From: Aptenodytes patagonicus
Lineage: Eukaryota; Chordata; Aves; Sphenisciformes; Spheniscidae
NCBI RefSeq assembly: GCF_965638725.1
Contig: NC_134950.1
Location: forward strand, 3,410,101 to 3,474,100
DNA length: 64,000 nucleotides
Direction of reading: 5' to 3'
This document shows positions 13,901 through 27,326 of this stretch, piece by piece (position 1 is the first letter of the stretch; each line of letters begins with the position of its first letter). Both the position numbers and the translations under genes were made by a program. The notes under the pieces were generated by a model that was given only the letters and a program-made list of their open reading frames with translations, was not told where the DNA came from and searched no databases.

Positions 13901-16900
13901 TGTCTTGCCGTGGTGGTTAGAGAAAGCCCCAGCTAATGTGACCCGGACTGGCCTGGACTTTACCACTATACATGGAACTTGTCACAGGTTCAGCTTGGAG
14001 GAATTAGTCATCTGCAACTGCCTGAAAAAGCTCAGTTTCCAGAGTCTTTCCCCAAATTCTTGGGCATATTTCCCCTGAACCTCTTCTGCACTGTAAAAGG
14101 ACTTTGCCTCAGTGTGGAGGAAACCAGGAGCCAGGGGGATGTTGCCCCAGAGGAGGTGATGTTGGTGAGGTCTGCCATGAGATCCAGCACATGGAAAGCT
14201 CTGTCTGCAGGTCCTGAGCTCCCCACATATCCCTAACCTGGGCCCTGGAGCCACCAGCTGAAATGGGCTCCCTGGGAAGCCAACTGCATCAGGAGGCCCA
14301 GGGGCCTGGTGCCTTCCAGTCCTCCGGAAACTTCAGGGGAAAAAAGTCTGGTTTTGGTCTGATTTGAAACCAAACCAGCTCATAAAAAAAAAAATTACAA
14401 CCCACATTTCCTGCTAAGCAGAAAGCCAGTGAGCTCTCTCTCCCTCCATCACCCCTGGTTTTGGCATCCTCCAGAGCCCACGTGCTTTGGCCAAGTTTTG
14501 TTTGATCTGCAGCGCAAAGGAGCCTCGCGTCTCATTTCTGGCAGCTGATTGCACCACCGGGTAATTCTGTGGCTAAACTGTTTAAATGATGTTAATGGCT
14601 TTACAAATTCACTTTCAAAACAGCCCGAAGTGTAAAGCCAGCGCAGCTGAAGCAGCATGCTGGGGCTTAGGCATGTTTAGATAAGAGTGGGTGCAGAGTA
14701 AGCTTTCAGAGTGCTCCACACAAGCTACTCAAAAGCTGGGAACCGGGGACTTCTGCCTCTTAAGTACATCGCCTGCACCACGATGGGGTAGATGCAAGGC
14801 ATCTACAGCAGGGCAAGGATTGAAAGCCAGCAGAGCCAGAGGCTTTGAGGGGTTAGTATTTTTATTTTTCTTGGCAGCTGACTCCCTCTGTGGCAGGTGC
14901 TGTTGGAGGAAACAAGAGCAGATCCATGGGTATTCTCAGGTTTTCAAAACAGCAATAAATAAAATAAAATAAAAAAAAAATCAAAAGCTTAGCTGAGGGT
15001 GCTGATTGTATGACAAAAGGTCATGCTTTAACACAGGGCAATTCTGGGTTGCATCCACCTACTTGAGGCAAAAATTGCAGTTGTCTGGCATGGTTTCATG
15101 CTCTTAGCTTTCAGTCAGGATGCACCCTGGCTCCCCAGATGGTAAGGAGGAGGATGAGAAACGCAATGCGGCTTGCTGGAGGGCAGGATTCAGCTGCATG
15201 AACCCGGGGAGACTGCAAGCCACAGGGATGCAAGTCCAAAAGGCAAAGGCAGAAACATGGTAATGTGGGCAGCAACTGCATTTCCACACCCAGACCTTTT
15301 CTGGATTCAGCACAGAAAGCTATCTGGGAATGCCAGAGCTCTCCGTGCTCAAGTGTATTTGTACACTTACCCCTCCTCAGTGCCTCCACGGGCTTTGTGC
15401 CCACCACGCAAGTCATGCTGTGATTGCGATAGTCATAACAGCATCATGCAGGATTATCTGTGCCTCTTAGCAGCCCAGATTTCACAAGGGTCACCCACTG
15501 CATTCACGTAATCGCATCTGTACTCAATCTCTCTTGGCCAAATAAAAATAGGTTCAGGATATGTCTGTGCTTTCATTTACATCAGTTAAATCAGCTCTTC
15601 TGCTCCAGTGGTTGGCTGTCTACCGGCAAAGGAAAAGTGAGATAAGGTCAGCACAGACCTTTGGAGTGTCTGCAGGAGAGATTTAATGTGTGACAGCATG
15701 GCTCAAACTCGTATTTAGGAAACCAAACAAATTCAAAAGAAAAACTAAGTGCATGTTTTAACAATGCAGATGATAAACCACTAAAACAAGCCAGTATGGG
15801 AAGGGGTGGATTCGCCAGTTCTTGATGCCTTCAAATCAAAACGAAAGGCTTTTCTAGCCAAACACAACTTACGGTGAGTGAGACGCAGTCTCTGAACCAC
15901 CCTCCCCTACAAAGCATGAATGTACTGGAAGATTTGGGTTTCTTACCAAGCAAGAAATACAGGTTTGCAGCCAGCGTGCAGCGGTCCTCACACTGATCCT
16001 GATGCCAGCTAAGAGAAAACCCAGCCATGACCAGAGAAGACCCAAAGCCCTAACACAGTCCACGCTCCTGAAATGGCATTCATCATGTCCCTTAAAGCTG
16101 TGTCCCAACATGAGCCAGCAACTGCTGGTTCCCTCTGAATCCAACTCTGGTCATGCAGTGTCCCTGCCCAGAGGATCCACAGCACTCCCAAGTGCAAACA
16201 TTGGCTCAAAACTTGCTCTGCACAGACCTGATAGTGACACAGACCTTGTGTGGTCCCAGGGCTGGGTCTGGTGGGAGAGCCCCTCACTCAGAGCTGGACC
16301 CAGAGCTGGGTTTAGGCACTGTGTAGGGCACGGTCCATCTTGCCATGACATTTCCACATCACATAGTTCTGGCACACCTTCTGTTGCACTCGATGGGGAC
16401 TGCCAAGAGTCACTGCTCTCTCATGAGCTCTTCCCCTTCAGGTGGTGAGAGTGGTTTTTCCAGTCAGCTGTACCCAGGAACAGAAAAAAATGCTAATATA
16501 TACTGTCCCGTCAAGCTGTTCCATGTCACCTCTCCTCCAATTGCAATCCCACAGCTTCTGTGAAAGAGGAGCTGTGTCCAGAAAGATAGGAACGAGTCAT
16601 CCAAAAAGCAAAATTTGGCGGAAACTACTTCACTTTACCAGGCCGGTAGATGCTTCTCCAACATATTCTTCAATCTGTGCACATCTGGAGTTAACAGATG
16701 GTGAATAAGAGCATCCAGAGAGTTACATGCGATGGCTGACCATTCGTCATCTACGGGATCCTTTTTCTTAATAGTTCCTCCCAAAATTGTTTTGGGCAAT
16801 TTACTGAGCAATGATGCAAAAGCCTGAGGCTGCTGAAGTCAGAAGAAAGTTGGCCAATGACTCTGAAGGTTTGCAGTCTGGTTTTAGCCTTGATGGGACG

Positions 16901-17601
16901 AGAGGGATCAAACAGGAAAGAGGGTTTGGGAAGAGAGACAATCTCTGGCCAGCACAGAAGAAAAAAACAGTCATTTGTTACAGTGATGGTTGTGGGGACC
17001 CTACAGTAAACATGGGCCACTGAAGGATTCAGTGCCATGAGGTCAGGGCTGGCCAAGTTGGGATCTCAAAGACAACACATGTGTAAAGGACAGGACAGAA
17101 ATAAAAGGCGTGAAGACAGGCTGTGTCCATTGCTAATGCTGTCTCACGTGGCCGCTTCCTCCTGGCCCAGCAGTGACCTGGAACATGTCCACCCGGTGGT
17201 GATGGACCTACCGCAACATGCTGCCTGGGGTGGTCCTGGTCCATAACTCCCAGGTGTCATGGGAAATCATCTCAGTGACATGAATCACTCATTTTACCCA
17301 GCTTCTCACGATTAAACGGTCCCTGCAAACCTATCAACAGACAGTCCTGCCTTCCCGAAGCCTAGACAAGGGCCACCATTTCCCATTTCTACAGAAGGTG
17401 CTGGTTTGCTAAAGCGACCCTAGAGTGCTAGCTGGTATCTCCAACACCAGGTGCTGTATTATCCATTACCATGGACAACCTGAGTCATAAATATCACCTT
17501 CAGTGTTGGCAGATAGCTTCCTCCAGGCCAGGCAGCAGGACTCTGCCTAACAGCTTACCCCAGGAGAGGGATGGGGTAACACAAAGCACAGGGCCCCACG
17601 T
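13901..17601. other. Gene-free unique DNA
   Basis: No gene recognised. Overlapping frames of up to 148 codons near 16000-16450 occur on both strands and resemble nothing known. An A/T simple stretch of the AAATAA type lies at 14954-14980. Confidence 0.65.
14954..14980 (+). repeat. A-rich (AAATA)n simple repeat
   Basis: Short A-rich tract made of AATAAATAAAATAAAAT-type units ending in a run of ten A. Confidence 0.8.
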
Positions 17602-17790
17602 CCCATAGCATCATCAAAGGATCATGGGGTAATTCAGGCTGGAAGGGACCTCAGGAGGTCTCTAGTCCAACCTCAAAGCAGGGTCAGCTATGGGGATCAG
17701 CTCAGGTTGCTCAGGGCTGAATCCAGTCTCATCTCCCAGGATGGAGACCGGACAATCTGTCTCCTTGGCATCACAAGCTGTTCATCGTTC
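17602..17790 (-). mobile_element. CR1 LINE 3' end fragment
   Basis: On plus this reads as a reverse CR1 3' end. A degenerate 'atcat' terminal repeat comes first, then 'ggctggaagggacctc', 'tctagtccaacc', 'caaagcagggtcagctatg' and 'aggttgctcagggct', in the order typical of avian CR1. The inner edge near 17790 is fuzzy. The start of a long 280-codon plus frame (17690-18532) lies inside this fragment. Confidence 0.8.
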
Positions 17791-18276
17791 ACCTTGGCCA
17801 GGCTGGGGTCAGGTCCCCCACACAGGCTCAGGCATGTCAGAGTCACCTCGTCACAAGCACCCCCAGAGGAGGCAGCCCAGGGAGGATACACGAAGGAGCA
17901 CGGCCATGCTCGCGGAGGCTGGACACAGCCTGGCAGCCTGCCTTCATCTCTCCCCAGGAGCAGGCAGGCCTATGATCCCACCCAATGAGGTGCAAGGGGC
18001 TTTGCCATTCCCACTCCCTCAGTCCCCATCCCCTCATGGCCTCTCCCAGGCCGCAGGAGGCCAAAGGCACCTCGCGCTGCTCCAGGATGGCTGCAGCTCC
18101 TCCCAGCTCGACCTCTCCAGCAAGGGTGCCCTGCGCTCCTTCTCCAGCTCACTGCCCTGCTGTGAATCATGGCTCCACTCCCTGCCCTTCCTCATATGGG
18201 AACTTTGCATTTCCTCACTTTTCCTGCACTGGGAAAACCAATGCCAAAGAGTGCCTTTTTATATGCTCTGCCACCG

Positions 18277-18305
18277 CCCCCGTTTGCTCCCCCGGTCCCC
18301 CGCCC
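18277..18305 (-). other. Putative G-quadruplex / i-motif
   Basis: Four C runs (5, 5, 5 and 3 nt) are separated by loops of 7, 3 and 1 nt on the plus strand. The minus strand therefore satisfies the G3+N1-7 quadruplex rule. Folding has not been tested. Confidence 0.5.
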
Positions 18306-19817
18306 AGGGGCAGATCACAGACCCACCATGCCCCATAGTGCTCCCCACGCACCTATGGTTCCTCTGTGCTCCCATCCCATGCCATCCCCCACTACCTGAG
18401 TCATCACAGATGCCATCTACATCCACAGGCACATGTCTCTTCCCCATGCAGCAACCCCTGGTCATTCCCATGTCCCCAGATGACGGCACATGTGCAGCAG
18501 AGCAGATCGGCCAGGCAATGCATCCTGGCTGACCGCAGCATGGGCAAGGGGCTCTGGTGTAGCAGCCTCTCTCAACATGGGCATTCACTCTTGAGTGCTG
18601 AGAAACTTGCCAGAACATTTTCCCTTTGAGGTCTCCAATCCGTTGTCACGCTTAGTTCCAGATGGCCGAAAGACTGAATAAGTTAGGGCAGGGAGGAACG
18701 TAGGGAAAGATGGACAGACATCCATTTCCTTACGAAACCAGGCTAAAAATAGGGTGAGATCGGCCCTTGAGAAGGCACCCAGTCCATCCCTTTGTGGGAT
18801 GTGCCGAGGTGGGACCACTTCTACGAAAGCATTTGCGACTGAAACTATTTTTAGCGCCCTCCAGCTCCTCCCCAGGCAAGTTGCTCGTGTTTGTACCCAC
18901 CGCCCTGCTCCCTTATGTCAGGGGCACGTCACAGGCTTGTCCATCTCTTCCCACCAGTGATCCTTCCCTTTGCAGCAGCCGTTTACGGGCGCAGAGGCTG
19001 TCACTGTGCACCTGCATCCACAAGGCCCATGAAGATGGTGTGTCCTCACCCTCCTCTTTCTGCTCCCATTTCCAAATGCATGTCAGACACACAGGCGCTA
19101 ACACCCAGGGATTCAAGCTCCTGTACATAACATAAGCCACAGAACCAATGAGCACCTCCTTAATTTTTACAAAATAAAATGGAGTAAAATTTGTATCTAT
19201 TCCAGCTATTTCTTTATGGTTAATTTCTGCCTCTAGACTTCATGGCTGATTTTTTCATTTCCATCTATTTCCCTGGGAGATGCTTTCTTATGGTGAATAC
19301 CACCTGCTTCAATCCTCCTGTCCCTCCGCAGCACCAGATACACCCAGATCTCCCCAGCCTCCTTGTTCTGCTAAATATGAAATGGATCCAGCAGTCATAA
19401 ACAGGGTAAGATGGACTAAACCTGATGATTCTCCAACCATCTCAAACCCACGTCCTCAAAGGGGGCCACGTCCCTGGAAATGCCATCCCTGCTCATTTCA
19501 AAGTCCTTCTCCCAGCCAGGTCCTGCCCTCACAGTGGAGTCCAGGGAGATCTGCCTCTCAGCTCACCCCCCTGTTTTGAGTCAGAAAGTTTGCCTTTCCC
19601 CATCTTCCTTCCTTTCTCCCATTCTGGACCTATGGACCAGCCATTCCCTGTGGCTGTTTAATCCTGATTCAGACGTTCATTACAGTCTAGTTGCAGCAAA
19701 GTCAGAATTTTTGGCTTTATGATGGAAGGTGAGGTTTTGTTTTGATTTTGGGAGGTGAGGCTCTCCCTATTCAAAAAATAAAGGCTGAGGATTTATTTAG
19801 GGAGCAAAAATGTAATT

Positions 19818-19849
19818 GAATAAATTAAAATAAAATAATAAAATAAAAA
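19818..19849 (+). repeat. A-rich (AAAATA)n simple repeat
   Basis: About 32 bp made only of A and T apart from its first base, with repeated TAAAA units. Confidence 0.8.
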
Positions 19850-21309
19850 CACAGAAAGGAGTGCAGTAGATAAATCTCAGAGCCATTAAACCACACGCTT
19901 TTTACTGCCTGTGTCCTTGATGGGAAGATTTTGATGTGTAATGACAATCTATCTGCCTTCTCAGCAGTCCTTTCTTGTCCACCAATTTCCAGACAAGAGT
20001 ATGTCAGTGCTGACTACGGCAGCCAGCTTGAAAATGCTCCTTTTGCAGCCAGGGAAACTGCGACACAGCAGATGTGGCAAAAAGGGAATGGCAGTATCAG
20101 GAAGGCAATTCCAAGAAAAAACCTTCTGTCTGGCGAGAAGAGCATGGAAAGGGAAACTCCTGGGACAGAAAAGCCTGTGGAGGAGAGATGAGATGATGCA
20201 GAGCTCCAGACACTCCAGCTCTCTCCAAACAACTCATTCTCCTGAATATAAAAATAAAACAAGGCAACACAAAGGAACAAACAAGTGTGGTGTAGGAATG
20301 AGCTGGTCAGAAATTCTGGAAGAGGAAAAAGGAAAACAGTCTTTCCCAAACAGATTGGACAGGAGAAGAGCATCCACCAAGTGGGCACACAAGCCCAGCA
20401 GGACAGGGAATCATTGAACAGTTGCCCCCCATCCCTTCCCTCCCAGCTGATGGCAGGCACAACACCCATAGTCACAGCCCCACCGGGGCAGGGGATCATT
20501 GCAGACATTGCAAAGAGAAAGGAGTCTGAGCAGGAGGGAAAAAAGGGACCCTGCTGGTTCCTGATCTGGATGAGCTAAGTTTTTTTACAATTTCTTGTTC
20601 ATCCCTTTCTGTTTTGCTACCTCCAATGTTTTCCACTGCTGCGTCTCATGGCAGCTTTGAGCTGTGTTCATCCCAGCCAGTTTCCAGTAGGATAAGCCTT
20701 CCTTCCTCTCCATGCAAAGCCAGCTTGTCCAGATCTCCAGGAGACTGCAAAGGGATGGAAGATACTGCAGAAGTCCCCAGGGCCCTGATTGCACAGTTGT
20801 GTTCCTGGAAGGAACGGGGAGGTTTAGCCAGGGTGATTCCTGTTTGCAGATCTCACATGCACAGCTGGAGTTTGCAGTTTCAGAGGTTTGGCTCCGAAGC
20901 CCCGGGTGTGATTTCAAAACTGACAGTCCGTGCTGCCTCCTTGCATTACTGCTCATTTTCCATGTCCCTGGCAGGTGAACAAGGAGCAGATGACACGTAC
21001 TTTCATGGGGCTTGGGTGACTATTGCTTTTGCTGCTCACATTTAACAGCCACATGTTCCCATTGACATTTATTTCAGATTACTTCCGTTTCTTCATAAAA
21101 TGATCACATCTCTCTGTATGGAAAATTTAGCTGCTCTAAGTATCAAGCTGTGCTGCTTGTTCCGTATGGGAAGGATCAGAAATGGTTTAAGTGGGGTTTC
21201 AAAATGTAGATTAAAATGATGGGCTGGAACAAGATCTTGGTTTGGAAGCACCGTGAAAACATCATCTCAGGTTTCGGCAAGCTGAAAATGAGGAATGAAT
21301 TGCACACCA

Positions 21310-21720
21310 GGATTTTTCAGGCTGGAAAAAAAGATGAGCAATAGGAGGCATGACAGAGATTTGTAAAACCATGAAAGACAAAGAAAGGGTACAGAGACTG
21401 ATTTTTCATGGTCTCTTTTAATGCAAAATCTAGGCATTTAATCAAACCAACGCAAGGAATATTTAAAGCAAATGCAAGGCAGTTCTTCATGTAACGTGTG
21501 GTCAAACTGTGGAAATCCTTACTTCAGTATTTTGTAGGTGCTAAAAACTGCACAAATCAACAGGACAGTAAGTCATGAAGAAAAATACACCGAGGATTGC
21601 AAAATATGTAAAACCCACATGCAACTCAGAAGACCTTTAATGCACAAGTATTGGAGGCAGGGAGAGTACTTGGAGGAAAAATTTCATGCGTGTTTACTCT
21701 GTTCTTATACAATGTATGCA
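21310..21720 (+). mobile_element. Old CR1 LINE fragment
   Basis: In plus orientation this resembles the late ORF2 and 3' UTR of an ancient CR1. The order is 'ggctggaaaaaaagatgag', then 'gatttgtaaaaccatgaa', then 'gcagttcttcatgtaacg', then 'gtggtcaaactgtggaa', and finally a tail with 'ctctgttcttatac'. These correspond in order to the well known CR1 blocks ending in 'gttcttatg'. Reading frames are broken. Edges are approximate. Confidence 0.7.
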
Positions 21721-22159
21721 CATACAGACCATAAAGCTTCGGTTCCCCTATAAGCACAGAAGAGACATCCAGCCACCCTGAGTAGGGTAGCACACAGCAA
21801 CTTGAAAATGCCCCTGCTCCTGTGGTTTTAATCAGATGAACACAAAGGCTGTGCAAAATAGCCCAGTCACTGGTCAGGGACAGTTCATTCCTTCTGTCAA
21901 TTCCCAGTTCAGACAGGCCCTTCTCCAGTAATGGAAGGATGAGTGAAGGGAAAATCCCCATCCACTGGCATTGCCGTTTCCCTGGGGGTGCTGTCAGGAA
22001 GCAGCAGTTTGACCAGAGGTGACTGTGTATGTCCCAGGACACAATGAACAGCCTTGCTTTGCCGCAGGTTAAGTTCCCCAAGGTGTGCATGTGATAAGGT
22101 ACCTTCTTGGTGTTCCGCAACAAAACAAACACCCGACATCCCTGGATGTCCCTGATGCT

Positions 22160-22233
22160 GCTTTGAGCCAGGAGAATGGACTATAGTCCATTGGAGGTCC
22201 CTTCCAACCTGAATTATCCCATCACCCTGTGAT
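22160..22233 (+). mobile_element. CR1 LINE 3' tail fragment
   Basis: Contains 'ctttgagccaggagaatgg', 'ggaggtcccttccaacctg' and a degenerate 'attat...atcaccctgtgat' end. This is the canonical CR1 3' terminus, truncated to about 75 bp. Confidence 0.85.
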
Positions 22234-25200
22234 CCGGTGTTTATTTGCAGATGTGGTTGGATTCCTCCATTGCTTCCTTGGCAGTGGATCGGTCCATCCC
22301 TGCAGGGTTAAATCCACAGCAATGCAACACAGCGTTTTGGTGTGACCAAACCACAAGCACACCCTGTAAGCCTGTGTTTAAGTTAACGGTACAGATCATA
22401 TTCAGGTCCCTGGGATGCTCCTGTATAATTTACTGGTGTACACATAGCCTGTGCATCCTCCCAGCTGCAGCCATGGTGGGACAGGTGAGGCCAAAACAGC
22501 CCCAAGGCTGAGGTCCAGTGACATTGGGGTGCTGGACAAGGTGAGTTCAACTGTGCCTTAAGTTCCTCATTGCCTATAGCTGTCTGGACATGCAGGGAGA
22601 AGATAACATTTTCCATCTGATCCAACCCTGTTGCTGGTGCTCCCGAGCTTCGATAACCACTCAGCATTGATTAAATGCTCAGTCTCCCCCAGGCGTGTCT
22701 CTCTCCTGCTCCGTGCCCTCAAGTTCAGTCTCGCCTCGGGGGAATTGCAGAACAACTCAGCTTTAACCAAAATAAACTGTCCTGGCACGAGTTCCTGTTT
22801 TTCAAGATATAGCTTTAAAATAATAAGGAGCAATTTTCCCCTTTCCTTGCTCTTACAGGCAGCATGGGCTCCATCGTGAAAGCTTCAAAGATTGTCACCT
22901 ACAACACCATAGTGACCCCAGAGTACCCGTCTATTTATTTTCTCATGAGAGGCAATTCTGTAGCTGATGGAGATTTATAAGTTGAAAACAGACAAGATTT
23001 TCCATGGCTTGTAAACTTGTGGAAAAATCAGAGGAACAAAGACAGCTTGGGGCTTCAAAGTTGTAAAACAACATGCAGCCCATCTGATTTTAAGTGCTTT
23101 AGACCTTATATCAATATTGTTCTTCCATCGGGGGGGTAGGAAGAGGGCTCCAGCTACCCCAACAGCAGGAGAAATCTTTTGGAAACAACAACAAAACCAC
23201 AGGCCTGGGTAATCCCTGTTAATAAAAACAAAACAGCAGCTCAGATTGTATGTACAAGCTGGAATCAGGCAAATTTATTCCCGTGGTGCTGTGAGACCAA
23301 AGAGATATCAAAGTGGTCGCAGAAGTATTTTGGAATCTCCCCAAGTGCATCCTTTTGTCATCTTCTCTTTTCTCTTTTAATTTGAAGGCATCGAGCCCCA
23401 AGTACTGTAATCCAGCTTGGATCTCCCACTCTGTTCCTCCTGTTATTTTAACTTTAGGCACAGCAGTCCTTTGAAAAAGTGCCCCGTTCCCACTGCCTGG
23501 GAGCTATGGGAAAAAGCTATCTTGGTCCTATCAGGAATGTGCCTCGCCTCTGCCCTGCGGTTGCGCTGCCTTCAGAGAAACTGGTGTCACAAAGCACCGC
23601 AGAAGGACGGGCCACGGCGTTCCCTTGGAAGAGCTGGGGAAAGGGGGGACAAGTGGATCAGGCTGTGCTGTCCCTTTGCTTCTTAGAGTTGGAGGAAAGT
23701 TGGAGAGACCTGGGGTTGTTTTTTTTTCCTGCTTCTTGGGGATGGGAATGTTTTAGAGAGGTGGAAAGTTTAGGACAACATGCTGCAGGACTTTGGAAAA
23801 CCCATGCCCTGTGAGCAGCTGGAGGCCAAGTGAGATGCTGGAGAGCATCTCACACAGTGCTAGGAGCCTGCACATTTGCAACTGAATCAAGACCTTTCTG
23901 GCTGGTCTCTGTTAATTAGCTCTCCACAGGGTATAATGGGAGCTCAGACACCTAGTACACATGGATACATAGACATGGAGACTCCTACATGTCTGGGTCT
24001 CCATCCAGAGCTGAATCCCACCCTGGAGCTGGTGAGATGAATTCCCACCCGCATGGCCAAAGGGTTTCATGGGTATGGGGACCATGGAAATTACACAGCA
24101 AGGGTTGAGTGGGGAAGAGCAGGGTTTGTAGCTTGGGTTTGCTGCAGGTCCTACCTGACACAGCTCCTGGAATTTCATCTTTAAACCCAAAGGTTCAGTC
24201 CCTTTGAAGGTGGAAGAGCTTAAGTGAGAAAAGAGGAGTCCAATGAGCAAGCACTGACCCATGATGTGAGCATCTAGTACCTGCCTTCCAGTCAGGAGGG
24301 TTGTTAAGCTGGAGGACATTACATACTGAAAAGATACATCTGGCATTCCCCAAATAGAACCCCTACCCATGGAAAATGCGAGTATCCTGCCCCAGATTCC
24401 CTAACAGAGCTACAGGGAGTGACCAGGACAGACATGCTGAGGCATCAGGACACCCAGTCTCAGAGGATGAGCCTGTGCAGCCTGTGTTCAGCCTTCTCAA
24501 ATGGGGCCAAAATCTACTTTCCATGTCAAAACTACTCTCTCCCTATACCTGTGCTACTGCTCTCCATCCCACAGCCTATGCAAGCTCCAAGCTCCAAAAG
24601 CGTCTCATGCCAGGGTGTCTGAGAGGTCCATCTGGGGATGGAAGATTTGACCCCCAGGAGCTACAGGAGGTCCATGACCTTCTGAACCAATCGATCAGGC
24701 AATATTCCCAAGGGCATCTCAAATACCACTAAATGCCCCTGTTTAGGCAACTGGAGCCTGACCATGCCTGACCATCTTCTCATACACCCAAACCCAGCAT
24801 CTCCATCTGATTTGCAGGTTCAGCTTGCAACACCTGGTTGTTCAGAGTCCAGAAATGGGCAGGTCTTCCTTCCTTTGGTGTCCATAGCAAAATTCTCACT
24901 GACCTCAGAGGAGAGGGCCAGAAGTCACAGCCCTCAGAGGTGGAAAATGCACAGAGAAGTGATGAGGAGGGAAATCACAGAAAACAGCTTACCCAAAGCT
25001 CCCCCAAGCCACTGTCATGGCCCCCTTCACCTCAGCCTCCTCCTCAAGCACATGGACCCCCATCCACGAGTGAAACTGCCAGGGACATTGCACTTGGCAC
25101 CTGACGTGCCTCCCCAAAATACTTTCAGCTGTGCAAAACATGGTTGGCTCCAGTCTGGAAACACGAGCCACTCTGAGAAGAGTTCTTCCCCCGCTAGCTG

Positions 25201-27326
25201 TGATCAGATAGAGCTGGTTAATCCTTTCGCAAGGTGCTAGGCCAGCTGCCAAGCCTGCCTGTAGGGAAGCCATCCAAACCTGACTCATCCTCAAGTGATT
25301 CAGATTGTTCTCTTTAGTTCTTTGGAAAAGGTTATCAGTCTTCTTGCCTCAGGCCAGAGCAGGGTTGATGGATGGGGGAAGAAGGCAACATGCACCACAC
25401 TTGGCCTCCTTCAGAGAAGAGGACTTTATCTGTGGAAGGCAGATAGAGACGTGTGATTTGGGACTGGCTAGTCTCTTGCCCTCCACAGAAATCCATTTTC
25501 CACATGTGAAATGAAGGGGTTTGCACTTCTGTGCAGTATCTGACTGTTTCAGGAGATGACCTGAGGTTAGCCAAGCACCCCAACTCTACTCAAGGGGACC
25601 CCGTAAAAAGCAAAGGAAGGGGTGAATCAAGCACTTGGTATGCTGCCCTTGCAGCAGCACTCTGCGGTAAATGCATAGCCAGAGCACAAAACCCAGTCAA
25701 AGAAACAGCGTGTCCAGTGCAAGCACAGCCTAGAGCTGGGAACATCACACTCTCCTTTCCACAGACATCCCCAAGATCATGCTGTTTTCTAGGCTCTGGA
25801 GAAATCTGGGTGACAACGCCTCATCTTTGCTGAACCACCAAAGCCAGGAAAGGAGACAATAAGCATCAAGCCACAGGTAGTCACTGCTTCCTTCCATCCT
25901 CCCTTGGAGCAAGCAGGCTCCTCATCTGCACACTCTCAGACGGGTAGGATCTCCCTCACCAGTCATGCAGCCATGTCGGTATGTCTTCTGCTAATGTGAG
26001 GGCTGGAAAATAACTATAGCGATCCTGTAGGAGGGAGAGGGGAAGAGCAGCAGGGGTAGCTGGAAAGGACTAGGGTGAGCTGGTTCTGCAGGAAACAGAC
26101 CCAGCACCATAAGGCTCCACACATGGTTATCCCTCCAGACTGTCTCCATTTTGACTGAGCCCACATCTGCCCTCGCAGGCACCCCAGGGAAGGTTGTACC
26201 TCAATACCTCCTGTCTTTTGTCCCTGTTCAAAAGGCGATCCAGCAGCTGCTCAGATTCTGTGCATCCAGCATTTGGTCTTTCCAGCCCGGTTTCAGGTGA
26301 AGGTCTCCAGAGATTTTCCTTTCTCTGAGAAGCTTTTGCTCTGCCATGTGCCCGTCCTCCTGCCCAGGGCTGGCAGAAGATGCCTCATAATTCCTATGTA
26401 CCCTGTCCACTGCAGGCTGGCTGACTCTTCAGAAGGACAACAGAAATTGCAAAACGAAAAGAAATTGCCCGTGGTCTCTGCCCTTCAAGAGTGAAGGTGA
26501 GTTTAGATAGAGCCCACATGGATATGGTTCTACCTAGCAAGCTACCACATGCCTGTCCATCCACATCCCCACACACATGCACACCTCTTGGATGGAAGAT
26601 GCATCTCTCCAGGTGGCAATGTCTCCAGAAGCTGCCAAGGAAGCAGCTGCTTGGAGGGGACCTGCTGGTTCACTTGCCAGATGCATTTACTAAACTAGCA
26701 TAAGCAGGGATTGCAAGTGTAATTACAGCACTTTTAAGACCAAGAATATCCTGGAAGGAGATTTAGGAGTCCTTTTGACTGAGTAATGAACAGAAAGAAC
26801 AAAGCAGATCAGAACATCACTTGCAAATACAGACTCTTTCCAAATAATGGGGTGTCAAAATAATCCTAATTAGATCAGAGAAGACATAAAAAGCAGGTCA
26901 TAGCAAACATAATCTAAATGGGAGGGCATGCTTATGTCATTGTGTCCCACCCAAAGTGGTCAGAAGTAACCTTGGAAAACCTCAGATAACATTTCCAATA
27001 ACAGCACAGAGCGGCCACACAACCCACATTTGTTCATCAATGCTTGATATGGCTTTGCCTCAGAGCTGTGCTGGCAGCCAAAAATAATTAACAACATCAC
27101 TTTCCTGTTAATCTGTGGCCCACAGCCATTGGGTGCATGGAAGCAAAACAATATGTTGCTGAGATCTGCTTCTTTCCCCATTTTTACATCCACTGTCCTT
27201 TGCCAAAAGCTCCCAAAGCCATCAATAGGAACAAATCAATAACAGGCCTGTAATCACTTCCAGGAATGAAATGTGTGCCTGTTTCTAGTAAACTCCTAAA
27301 GGAAAGACCTTGACCTCATTGCTCAA
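22234..27326. other. Gene-free unique DNA
   Basis: No gene recognised. Short frames on both strands lack family resemblance. A stretch at 26740-26830 weakly recalls CR1 ORF2 but is too short to call. Confidence 0.65.
27322..27326. repeat. Target-site duplication of LTR copy 2 (left)
   Basis: CTCAA immediately precedes the LTR and is repeated exactly at 27918-27922. A 5-bp duplication is characteristic of ERV-L type integration. Confidence 0.85.

Larger units (their letters stand above)
17791..21309. other. Gene-free, partly GC-rich DNA
   Basis: No gene recognised. The stretch 17850-18540 is C-rich and stays open in several frames on both strands at once, which is typical of GC-biased non-coding DNA. 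The longest frame (280 codons, plus, ending at 18532) is rich in Ser, Pro, His and Gln and has no domain I recognise. A segment near 20035-20080 resembles a reversed MIR core but is too weak to call. Confidence 0.6.

Noticed and set aside
17690..18532. 280-codon plus-strand open frame
   Set aside because: It begins inside a CR1 fragment, lies in C-rich DNA open in several frames on both strands, is low-complexity (Ser/Pro/His/Gln) and resembles no family.
20014..20508. 164-codon minus frame with hydrophobic stretches
   Set aside because: It overlaps several plus frames, shows no recognisable family, and the hydrophobicity follows from T-rich DNA.
26740..26830. Possible CR1 ORF2 remnant
   Set aside because: Only a short block ('gatttaggagtccttttgac') recalls CR1, too little for a call by eye.
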